Part shown: positions 27,701 to 34,417 of the stretch, piece after piece
How the letters are laid out: every line of letters starts with the position of its first letter
How positions within the stretch are numbered: the first letter of the stretch is position 1
NCBI GenBank assembly: GCA_028281665.1
Contig: JANQJK010000023.1
Location: 62,001-126,000 of the forward strand
DNA length: 64,000 nt
Reading direction: 5' to 3'
Source of the DNA: Hyphococcus sp.
GTDB lineage: Bacteria > Pseudomonadota > Alphaproteobacteria > Caulobacterales > Parvularculaceae
Program-made: the position numbers and the translations under genes
The notes under the pieces: generated by a model
Databases searched by the model: none
The model's input: only the letters and a program-made list of their open reading frames with translations
What the model was told of the DNA's origin: nothing

Positions 27701-29171
27701 CGCCATGGCCCCAAACAAAAGCGATAATTGGTTCGTACTCTATCGTTTTTGGGCCGCGGCGCTTTTTGATCGTCCGGCGCAGGAGCAAATTGAAATTTGG
27801 CGTAAGATCCCGCCAATTGCCGCCGTGCCTTATAGCCTCGACGGCGTGCTGCGTACCCCTTCTATCCGCCTTGCAGAGCCGATCTGGTTGACAATATTGA
27901 ATTCTGACGAAACGGATGAACAAGTATTTTGGCTCTGTTATATGTTGATGAGCAGAGCGCCACTGTGCGGACGATGGAAGGAAACGATCGACAATTGCCT
28001 TCAGTCTGACTGCGCGACGGTTCGCGAGCTTGTGCTTCTTATTGCGCTCGAACACGACGAAGGATCAATTGCGGCGGGCGAGCGATTATATGCTCGGGGA
28101 TGGACGGCAAGTGCTGAGCAATCAGACCGCGAACGCCGTCTCGGATCTGATGCTCTTGTATCCCTCGCTCAAAAATATCCCTTAGAGGATTTGCTGGCGC
28201 GGATTGACAAGGCTCATGGACCAACATTGTGGCGCGCTGCTGGATTCCCGGATGAACATTGCGGGCTTATATTCGATTTGTTGAACGATGCGTTGCGCGA
28301 TCCATTGGCGCCGTTTCGCGGCCGATCTAAACCCGAGGCGTTCGCGGAGGGATTAAGGACTCTTTACAACCGCGACCCGAAAATGGTCCGGCGATTCGGC
28401 GAGCAACTTTTTGAAGCGCCGCCGGAATATGTCTACCGAGCGTTGCCCTGGCCGCACAGAGCGATGCTTCGGCTTTTTCTGGAAACGGAGCCGGACTTTG
28501 CTGTTGGGCTAATTGATCGTTTGCCTTCCGCAACAAAGAATGCGTTTTCATACGACCTTCGACAATTGAGTCTTTCCGCTCCAGATCATGCCATAGCCGA
28601 CCGACTCCGCCGCGAGGCGTTGAAAACTCTGGTCACTGATTGGGACATTGAAGAGTTTGCCGCTGACATTGTCGCCCATGGCCGGGAGGCCTGGGCTGCA
28701 AAAATAATCCGGGAAGATGTATCATCATTCGCGCCGGCTGGAACATGCGCGCGGGCGATGATGCTCGCAGGTTTTCTGGCCTCCTTGCCGGCCGTTGCCG
28801 AAATCTGGGAGAACGAGTTGGCGCAAGCGCCGGCAGAGGGCTGGCTAACCGTCGTTTACAAGGAAGCCGCTTGGCGCGCGCGTCGCGCACGGGCTAACGC
28901 CTTTTGGTGGCAAAAAGCGACGAATGCTGAATCAGACGAGGCGTTTTTCTGCGCCATGTTTCTGTTCGACGAAACCCTTGACTGGCCGCAATGGCGTCTC
29001 GCCGGTCGCGTTCTTCGGGCAAGCAGAGACGACGTAACGCCGCGATATTTGTCAGCTATTGATCTGGCTTGGGATGACTTTAAGCAACGGGTGGATCGGC
29101 GGAAAACAAAGCGCGATCGTCGCCTGTACGCCGAAAACACTGGTCCAAAATCAATGATGCCGTGGGCCTAA
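24723..29171 (+). CDS. PD-(D/E)XK nuclease-STAND NTPase, Avs-like candidate defence protein
   Basis: A 1482-residue protein. Residues ~20-150 look like a PD-(D/E)XK nuclease: NGFEGLIRDAYYEATG, GADAIAV (Asp) and AAIEAKRYG (ExK). Around residue 270 is Walker A (GEAGYGKSW), then Walker B in LTLVLDGVNEGD and ILITERTP after it, as in STAND NTPases. The remaining ~1000 residues are helix-rich with no recognised domain and would be the sensor. The order effector-NTPase-sensor is that of Avs-type antiphage proteins. The ATG at 24723 is preferred to the track's TTG 12 bases upstream. It lies between RES-Xre and ardA. Exact family not settled. Confidence 0.75.
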   Translation: MSKIEDENLARELREKIAAIAATGANGFEGLIRDAYYEATGVRLRLLKSGQQQGADAIAVEDKKSIYAAIEAKRYGQGSELSLDHLRSKLESAIARRGNPVELWILAASREVSGDDAEDLMSLGAQRGVAVLILDWGAEGDLLAPLPLLLALAPKVVSSRFDSGFASRLASVRRYPDFDDRAAALKQRLTGGDLGLVYTADVLHTALEKAMMSRSAALQAFGSSANLKDNSRIRISRPSISKRIDAWWEHNDAPVGVCLGEAGYGKSWSALDWILSKQESDQRSFVAWLAARDLNGKSVADAVAQSLVQWLPELRRDKVFWRQRVERWRAAAKSAVETLDATAVPALTLVLDGVNEGDRQQEVLNVLLNAVSDDWKGVVKILITERTPHWREVFNEGKGLSAHPFSVDVGPFSAHELETLLSAHERRLSDFPQSVRDLLCVPRWFEVASTLFGEKIDWAAMTPDGLMFHYWAVRLRDRGAISDVSADRFRNFIVSLGRTLKASDGGAVYGRDSLLARLSGSSGRAQEEFQSAIDDIVDGHWFEEDQLDALRLTSLASLFAIGLAQLDDLKRFETDEEIDEALSAFLGPIEELDEGVSILKSTAVLAFCDHACPVSVRQALIRRWSLARNFNSSDYELFWRMGIEAPQAHLRAAKDVWIAQTGSSFVDHLWVGALASLAQEGGQRDAVVTFLTDEMRVYWHDSHEGLFIGYHPSEEDVAARTVETKQKLAEIERIAEGAGQGLQFRDNGAGASWLHYRLFAVASHLPRAALGPFFRAWAVSRAVIGGSHDFDLLCWLLRENRVDPLETDEMVIETARFVRALGHDLFEAPSENLLTALATPTANAVLAEWGTEPKVGRWYGHENAVTVIDNEIRRRRGDDCVDPKIFDIAALAFDPSLALDRDLEPLLDEAPEDLAPDALGNGRFTTAADIERERSGPAWARWRSAWFADLHRTYVNSAPDRTGEAQRGVSFDIHELVVLLSENTKDRLANMLPAMAPNKSDNWFVLYRFWAAALFDRPAQEQIEIWRKIPPIAAVPYSLDGVLRTPSIRLAEPIWLTILNSDETDEQVFWLCYMLMSRAPLCGRWKETIDNCLQSDCATVRELVLLIALEHDEGSIAAGERLYARGWTASAEQSDRERRLGSDALVSLAQKYPLEDLLARIDKAHGPTLWRAAGFPDEHCGLIFDLLNDALRDPLAPFRGRSKPEAFAEGLRTLYNRDPKMVRRFGEQLFEAPPEYVYRALPWPHRAMLRLFLETEPDFAVGLIDRLPSATKNAFSYDLRQLSLSAPDHAIADRLRREALKTLVTDWDIEEFAADIVAHGREAWAAKIIREDVSSFAPAGTCARAMMLAGFLASLPAVAEIWENELAQAPAEGWLTVVYKEAAWRARRARANAFWWQKATNAESDEAFFCAMFLFDETLDWPQWRLAGRVLRASRDDVTPRYLSAIDLAWDDFKQRVDRRKTKRDRRLYAENTGPKSMMPWA

Positions 29172-29503
29172 ACCCAGAAAATTTGCTTAAGTGTAATCGA
29201 CGATTAGTGAGCAGACGCATCGCTCCGTCCCTGGCGCGGCCGGCCCCGTTGGGGCCGGAGAACCGGACGCCGCCCTACGGGCGGCGGCTTTTTGGGTGTT
29301 TTTTCCCTTCGGGCGGGGGCGGGAGCGGACGGTGAGCCGCCAGCGGTCGGCGCGCAACGCCTTTGGCTCCAAGTCCATCTAAATTTTCTTTCTTCTCCTA
29401 CCAAAAACATTGCCCGCCGCCCTGCAAGCTGGCGGCTCTTGTGTCCGCTCTCACCGCCCCCGCCCGTGCGGGAAAAAACGGCGAAGGCGAGGAGGAGCGA
29501 GCC
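29172..29503. other. Intergenic region with terminator before ardA
   Basis: 332 bases. It contains two G+C-rich hairpins, the second with a T-tract (29268-29293), and presumably the ardA promoter. No gene is seen. Confidence 0.5.
29268..29293 (+). terminator. Intrinsic terminator downstream of STAND gene
   Basis: The stem cgccgccc / gggcggcg has a tac loop and is followed by gc and ttttt. It lies 97 bases after the STAND stop and separates it from ardA. Confidence 0.65.
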
Positions 29504-30151
29504 ATGACGATCAGTACACAAACAACCAGCGACAGCGCCGGCGGAGAGGTCGGAGGCGCGCGCGGCGAGGGCGCGAACGCAGGCGCAGACGCAACCCTAA
29601 GCGCAGGCGCGCACGCCAGCGCAAGCGACGACATGAGAGACGGGCCGCGCGTCTACGCGGCCTGCCTTGCCGCTTATAATAACGGCATACTGCATGGGTG
29701 CTGGATCGACGCGGCGCAAGAACCCGAAGACATTTGGCGGGAAATTTCCGCGATGCTTAGCGCTTCGCCGATCCCAAACGCGGAGGAGCACGCCTTTCAT
29801 GATTTCGAAGGCTTTGGCAAAGCGGACATTCCCGAATATGCAGGCGTTGACACAATCGCACGGCTGGCGGCCTTCATCGTTGAGCGCGGCGAGGATTTGG
29901 GCGGCGGCGTCCTTGAACATTTTGGCGGCGACATCGACGACGCCGAAGCGGCGTTCGAGGACTATGCGGGCGAATGGAAAAGCCTCGCCGAATTCGCGCA
30001 GGACGTCACCGAAGATAGCGGCGTTGAGATTCCCAAGCCCCTCGAATACTACATCGACTGGCAGGCCATGGGCCGCGACATGGAAATGTCAGGCGATATC
30101 TTCACGGTAGAGACGGGATTTGAAGAAATTTACGTCTTCTGGTCACGCTAA
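29504..30151 (+). CDS. ardA: ArdA family antirestriction protein
   Basis: A 215-residue acidic protein that mimics DNA and blocks type I restriction enzymes when a mobile element enters a host. The ArdA core begins near residue 48 (PRVYAACLAAYNNGILHGCWIDA) and ends with FTVETGFEEIYVFWSR. It carries an additional low-complexity Ala/Gly-rich N-terminus of about 45 residues. The ATG at 29504 is preceded by GGAGGAG. Typical ICE or plasmid cargo, here directly after defence genes. Confidence 0.92.
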   Translation: MTISTQTTSDSAGGEVGGARGEGANAGADATLSAGAHASASDDMRDGPRVYAACLAAYNNGILHGCWIDAAQEPEDIWREISAMLSASPIPNAEEHAFHDFEGFGKADIPEYAGVDTIARLAAFIVERGEDLGGGVLEHFGGDIDDAEAAFEDYAGEWKSLAEFAQDVTEDSGVEIPKPLEYYIDWQAMGRDMEMSGDIFTVETGFEEIYVFWSR

Positions 30152-30178
30152 GGAATAAGACGACGCTGAAGCGGCGCC

Positions 30179-30592
30179 TCAGCGTTTGTCTTTCACGGCG
30201 CGCGCCGCCGCGCGCAAATCCTCAGCGAGTTTATCAAGCGTGCTAGCGAAACGCTCTAGCTCGTCGCTCGTTTCGTTGTCGGGAACTGATCGGGCGAGGG
30301 CGATGTGGTCCGCGATCAGATTATCGAGCGTCGCTGACGGCAGCGCGCCCGACCGATGCATATCCATCAACTCAGCATCGTCAATAATGTCAGTCTCGAA
30401 ACTGATATACCCGGCGGACGTGATATCGAATTTAGGCTTAAGCGCCGACATAATCGCCGCCGTCGCGGCGCCCGCAGGCAAACGCAGCGATGCGATGACG
30501 GCGCCGCCGGCGTCTTTGACGCCCATCACAATCATGTCGGCGTCTGACGCGTCAGCGTCATAGCGCGCGAAGACTTCTAATTCCGCTGTCAT
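30179..30592 (-). CDS. Hypothetical acidic protein
   Basis: A 137-residue acidic protein that I do not recognise. The N-terminal half looks beta-rich (ELEVFARYDADASDADMIVMGVKDAGG), and the C-terminal half is helical with a possible coiled coil (LERFASTLDKLAEDLRAAARAV). No signal or membrane segment. It lies between ardA (convergent) and the Xre regulator (divergent) in the ICE backbone. G+C and codon use are like its neighbours, which supports a real gene. Confidence 0.6.
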   Translation of the reverse strand: MTAELEVFARYDADASDADMIVMGVKDAGGAVIASLRLPAGAATAAIMSALKPKFDITSAGYISFETDIIDDAELMDMHRSGALPSATLDNLIADHIALARSVPDNETSDELERFASTLDKLAEDLRAAARAVKDKR

Positions 30593-30706
30593 ATTAAATG
30601 TGGACCGCCTTCGTTCGCGCCCACCGGAATAGGGCTGTCCGTTAAAAGATATGCCATAGCCTAGCGCCGTCCCGACCCGGCGCCAAACGTCCCGCGCATG
30701 AAAAAT

Positions 30707-30722
30707 ACCTAATATACTAGGT
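30707..30722. promoter_or_regulatory. Inverted repeat upstream of Xre regulator
   Basis: acctaatatactaggt has perfect 5-bp arms (ACCTA/TAGGT) around six bases, with TAATAT resembling a -10 inside. It lies 35 bases before the Xre ATG, so it is a plausible autoregulatory operator. Confidence 0.45.
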
Positions 30723-30757
30723 GGCGCGCTATCGCGGACGCGGGCTCATGTCCCGCC

Positions 30758-30976
30758 ATGCGCCTCAGAGAAAGAATCGCCGACAATCTCAAACGCCTCA
30801 GATTGGCGCGCGGAATCAGTCAGGAAGATCTTGCCGACCTCGCCGGGATCAACCGCAATTATGTGGGCATGATCGAACGCTGCGAGAGCGCGGCGAGCGC
30901 CGACATGCTGGAAAAACTCGCCGACGCCCTTGAGATCGACGGCGAGGAATTTCTGCGTCGACGCGGCGCAGCGTAG
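30758..30976 (+). CDS. Xre-family HTH regulator
   Basis: A 72-residue protein consisting of a single Cro/C1-type helix-turn-helix: IADNLKRLRLARGISQEDLADLAGINRNYVGMIERCESAAS. Small Xre regulators of this kind are common at the start of Trb-type ICE backbones and may control transfer or excision genes. An inverted repeat lies just upstream. Confidence 0.88.
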   Translation: MRLRERIADNLKRLRLARGISQEDLADLAGINRNYVGMIERCESAASADMLEKLADALEIDGEEFLRRRGAA

Positions 30977-31534
30977 AGCCGAAGATTGCGGCTGCAAGCG
31001 ATGCGCGAGGTTGCAGCGAAACGCACGACTTGCCGCTCGCTGCGTTGCAATATTCGGCGTGCGGCGTTCGCCTGCCGGCGAAAGCGACGCGATGTCGACG
31101 GGCGGGCGCTCGCTTTCTTTCACCGGATTCGTGATGGGATCATCGTCTTAAACGCCGGGCGGACAGCGCACCCTCATAACCGTTTTCCGGTGTGCGCCCC
31201 CTTATCAAGTCTTGAACGCGGGTCTTCCGTCTGCGGTTTTTTCGGAAAGGCCGACCCCTCGGCGTGGCTTTCTTGGACCTATGGCGAACGCCGCGCCGAT
31301 GAAACCGGCGGCGCCGGCATTTTTTCCCCGATGGGCGGGCGCGCCGCCCATCTTCCTCGCGCATGGGCGCTGAAAAGCGCCCCAAAAAATACCGTCCCGC
31401 CGGTCCTCCGCTAACGCTTCGGCCCCTCATTTTCCCATGCGTTTATCGCTTGGGGTTCATCGGCGCGGCGCGCGCCATCGCCGGTCCGACGCTCGCGAGG
31501 GGATCGACTCCTCGCAAAAACTGGAGACGGAAAG
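30977..31534. other. Long intergenic region with a possible inverted DUF736 fragment
   Basis: 557 bases without an intact gene. The reverse complement of about 31155-31190 reads ENGYEGALS, matching the N-terminal ENGYEGTLS of the DUF736 gene that follows, with about three quarters of bases identical over 30. This may be a decayed inverted copy. The rest is G+C-rich and holds several short hairpins; no function is evident. Confidence 0.4.
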
Positions 31535-31861
31535 ATGGTTCAAGCCCTAGGATATGTGACGAAACAGGAAAACGGTTACGAAGGCACGCTCTCAATGCTG
31601 ACGCTCAAGACCCGGATCAGGATCGTTCCGAATACGGCGAAAGAAAACGAGCGCCAGCCGGACTACCGCGTCTATGCGGGCGACGGCGAAATCGGCGGCG
31701 CCTGGAAGCGGATCGGCAAGGCGAGCGGCAAGCCTTACGTGTCGCTGACGCTTGCGCACCCGGCCTTCCCGGACGGGCGGAAAATCTACGCCAATCTCGG
31801 CCGCGCCGCCGGTCAGGACGATGAAAGCGTCCTCGCGATCTTGTGGTCGCCGGCGACTTAA
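31535..31861 (+). CDS. DUF736 family protein
   Basis: A 108-residue protein of the DUF736 family (ENGYEGTLSMLTLKTRIRIVPN, PDYRVYAGDGEIGGAWKR, GKPYVSLTLAHPAFPDG), small beta-rich proteins of unknown role found in many alphaproteobacterial conjugative elements. GGAGACGG precedes the ATG. A second member occurs at 50098, and the two are only moderately similar. Confidence 0.85.
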   Translation: MVQALGYVTKQENGYEGTLSMLTLKTRIRIVPNTAKENERQPDYRVYAGDGEIGGAWKRIGKASGKPYVSLTLAHPAFPDGRKIYANLGRAAGQDDESVLAILWSPAT

Positions 31862-32063
31862 ACCTTGCAGTCGATGCGCTCGCCGCCATCGCGGCGGGCG
31901 CGTTTTTACTTGCCGGGCGCCGTCTTGTACGGTGCCAAATTCAACCCATTTTAACGATTGCGCCCGAAAATTCGGGACGCGGCGGCGCCATTGGTAAACA
32001 ACGGCGCCGCCACTTTAGTCCGCGTCGCCAAGGCTTGCTGTTGTTGTTCGAGGGAGCCGATCC

Positions 32064-32894
32064 ATGCGGAGAAACACGCGGCGGGTGACGCATCCCGCTG
32101 ACATGCATGTTCCCTTGCGCCTGCCCAATCCGGGCTGGGCGTGGGAATGTTTGCGCCGAAATCCGGACTACGCCCGCGACTTTCGATGTAACTTGCCGGG
32201 ACGGCCGCGCGCCATGACGCTCACATCATCGGCTGCCTTGTTGCGCCAGCGCCGCCGCTTTCTCGATGCGGAAAAATGGGGCCTCCTGACCTTCGCCGAC
32301 CCGGCGGTCCCTGCGCCGCAGGCCGATGTTTTTTGGACGCGCGAGGCGCTACCGGGCGGCATCGACGTCGCCTTAAGCCGCGTATCGGGCGCCGATGCGC
32401 AAACTGACATAGACGGCGATATTATTCTCTTACATAAGATTGATTGCCGGCGGACGATTTTGGAAACGGCGAACGGCGCGCAGCATATTTTGCTCGACGG
32501 CACGCGCTTTTGGGTGCAACTAAACGCGGCGCAATCGACCATGATTGGCGACCGCGGCGCCGTGGCGATTCACATTGACGGTGCGCGCCACGCCAATAAA
32601 AAGCTGAAATCCGGCGCGCAATTATTAGAGCTTTATCGGCGCACGGACGGGCGGCTCAGCGCCATCACGGCGCGTCGCAACGCTAAGAAGATCCATAAAG
32701 CGTTGATCGCTTATGACATCAAAGCCGCCGGCGGCAGTTATAAGGACATTGCGATCGCGCTGGTCGGCGAGGCGCGCGTCAAGGAAGACTGGATCGGCGG
32801 CAGACGCCATCTCAAGGACCGCGCAAAACGCGCGTTCGAGCCGGCGCAGGAACTGATTGACGGCGGATATCGTCGTTTGCTAGTCAACGAGTAA
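32064..32894 (+). CDS. DUF2285 domain protein (ICE backbone)
   Basis: This 276-residue protein begins with an N-terminal WECLRRNPDYARDF motif, as in DUF6499-type segments, and has a C-terminal DUF2285-like region (LLELYRRTDGRL, KKIHKALIAYDIKAAGGSYKDIAIALVGEARVKEDW). The last part resembles a DNA-binding fold and family members are standard in ICE backbones upstream of AlpA-like genes. It may take part in regulation of transfer. The first ATG sits in a weak context, and a later start is possible. Confidence 0.78.
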   Translation: MRRNTRRVTHPADMHVPLRLPNPGWAWECLRRNPDYARDFRCNLPGRPRAMTLTSSAALLRQRRRFLDAEKWGLLTFADPAVPAPQADVFWTREALPGGIDVALSRVSGADAQTDIDGDIILLHKIDCRRTILETANGAQHILLDGTRFWVQLNAAQSTMIGDRGAVAIHIDGARHANKKLKSGAQLLELYRRTDGRLSAITARRNAKKIHKALIAYDIKAAGGSYKDIAIALVGEARVKEDWIGGRRHLKDRAKRAFEPAQELIDGGYRRLLVNE

Positions 32895-32908
32895 TACTGT
32901 TGTGCATG

Positions 32909-32922
32909 ACACTAAATAGTGT
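32909..32922. promoter_or_regulatory. Inverted repeat upstream of AlpA-like gene
   Basis: acactaaatagtgt has perfect 6-bp arms around aa. It lies 126 bases before the AlpA-like ATG and just after the DUF2285 stop, so it is a plausible operator for a regulator of the transfer genes. Confidence 0.35.
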
Positions 32923-33048
32923 AAAATCAGTGATGGTGTCGGTTTCGGATTTTTCATAACGATACTCCCACAATACTGAATCCTCATACAAACTGGTCCT
33001 GATCCTTCACGGGGAAGGGTCGGGGTACACTGAGTTTGTGGGGTTATC

Positions 33049-33276
33049 ATGAGTGAGACGACGACGAGTCCCTATTTGACGACGGAAGAAGCCGCTCAGT
33101 TTTTGCGGCTCGGAAAACGCACCCTCGACAATATGCGCTGGCGCGGCGAAGGCCCGAAATACCGTAAGCATGGCGGGCGCATTCGCTATCATATCGACCG
33201 CTTAAAAGAATGGTCGGAAAGACGCGAAAACGATCCGCCGAAAAAGCGTCCCGACAACGATGATGACGGGAATTGA
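33049..33276 (+). CDS. AlpA/excisionase-like HTH protein
   Basis: A 75-residue winged-helix DNA-binding protein of the excisionase type: YLTTEEAAQFLRLGKRTLDNMRWRGEGPKYRKHGGRIRYHIDRLKEW. Such proteins head the DUF2840-traF-relaxase run in many ICEs and may act as activator or excision factor. It overlaps the next gene by 17 bases. Confidence 0.85.
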   Translation: MSETTTSPYLTTEEAAQFLRLGKRTLDNMRWRGEGPKYRKHGGRIRYHIDRLKEWSERRENDPPKKRPDNDDDGN

Positions 33277-33727
33277 AGTCGTCTACATTGAGGCGCGCGT
33301 CAACTGCTGGCTCAAGTTCGGCGAGATTTCCGATCGCGTCGTAGTCGACAGATGCCGCATGTTGGCGTTCATCGAAGCGGGCGAGATGTTCGCCTATGTG
33401 CGGTGGTTCGCCAATGAATACGGCACGCAGCATTGGAGCGCCTACGTTCTGAAAGCGCGTAGCGCCGGCGCGCGCGCAGCGCGTATTCCGGGGGTTCATC
33501 CGGGCGGCGAACTTTTGTGTGTTTTTAAGGGTGCGGCGCTCGTCAAACGGTTCTTGGCCTTGGCGGATGGGCTGGAAGGGCGGGGGATCAGGTTGCCCAA
33601 GCTTTCGGAAGACTACTGGCGGCAATGCCATTTGCGGCTTCCGCTTCGCATGAAGCCGAATCCGGTTTCAGCGCAAGACGTAAGCGTCGCCGCGGTGCGA
33701 TGCAAAGCGCGCGTCTCAAATGCGTAG
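33260..33727 (+). CDS. DUF2840 domain protein
   Basis: A 155-residue DUF2840 protein (VNCWLKFGEISDRVVVDRCRMLAFIEAGEMFAYVRWFANEYGT, PGVHPGGELLCVFKGAALVKRFL, DYWRQCHLRL). Function unknown; the family is confined to conjugative elements and is regularly placed before traF. The start overlaps the AlpA-like gene and the end overlaps traF by 8 bases, so the genes are coupled. Confidence 0.82.
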   Translation: MMTGIEVVYIEARVNCWLKFGEISDRVVVDRCRMLAFIEAGEMFAYVRWFANEYGTQHWSAYVLKARSAGARAARIPGVHPGGELLCVFKGAALVKRFLALADGLEGRGIRLPKLSEDYWRQCHLRLPLRMKPNPVSAQDVSVAAVRCKARVSNA

Positions 33728-34232
33728 CGCTTTTTATATTGGCTCCTGCGTCGCAGGGGTCGGCGCAATCGGCGTCGCGGCGACCATGAGTTTTACGTCG
33801 GTAATTATTTACAATCCGAGCGCCAGCGCGCCTGTCGGTTTTTATGCGATCAAGAAGAAACACCCTATCCGCAAAGGCGCGCTGGTGGCGGCCTATCCGC
33901 CGCAATGGGCGCGAAGTTTAGCGGCGGAGCGGGGCTATTTGCCGGCTGATTTGCCCGTGTTGAAAAGCGTTTGGGGCGAGCCCGGCGACAAGGTTTGCGC
34001 CTCGAAAACATATATTTCCGTAGATGGCAATCCGGATATCCCGGTCCGCGAAACCGATCGTATTGGGCGCGTTATGCCCCGTTGGAAGGAGTGCCGGACG
34101 CTGCAAGCGGGCGAGTACTTTCTCATCTCTATCGATGTGCAGACCTCCTTCGACAGCCGGTATTTCGGGCCGGTGCCAGAAGAGAACATCATCGGCAATG
34201 CGCGCCTGATGTGGCGTACAATGCGTGATTAA
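33720..34232 (+). CDS. traF: TraF-type signal peptidase (S26) for conjugation
   Basis: A 170-residue membrane-bound peptidase that, in RP4-like systems, processes and cyclises the TrbC pilin. An N-terminal membrane helix is followed by the Ser motif YNPSASAPVGFY, the Lys region LPVLKSVWGEPGDKV and the C-terminal SFDSRYFGPVPEENIIGNARLMW. Its expected substrate, TrbC, is still encoded at 48153. Confidence 0.9.
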   Translation: MRSAFYIGSCVAGVGAIGVAATMSFTSVIIYNPSASAPVGFYAIKKKHPIRKGALVAAYPPQWARSLAAERGYLPADLPVLKSVWGEPGDKVCASKTYISVDGNPDIPVRETDRIGRVMPRWKECRTLQAGEYFLISIDVQTSFDSRYFGPVPEENIIGNARLMWRTMRD

Positions 34233-34417
34233 TTCAGTATCATGAGGAAATCGTATGAATGGGAGAAGTCGGCGTGAGTGAGGGCAAGATAAAAGAGGGC
34301 GGCGCTAAGCGAGGTTAGCGCCATGTCTGCACATCTTTTTCGCCGCGCTGCGGTTTTTGATCGTAGCGCTGTGGTTTGCGCTTAAGTAGTTGGCATCATG
34401 AGGAATTTGATAGCGCT

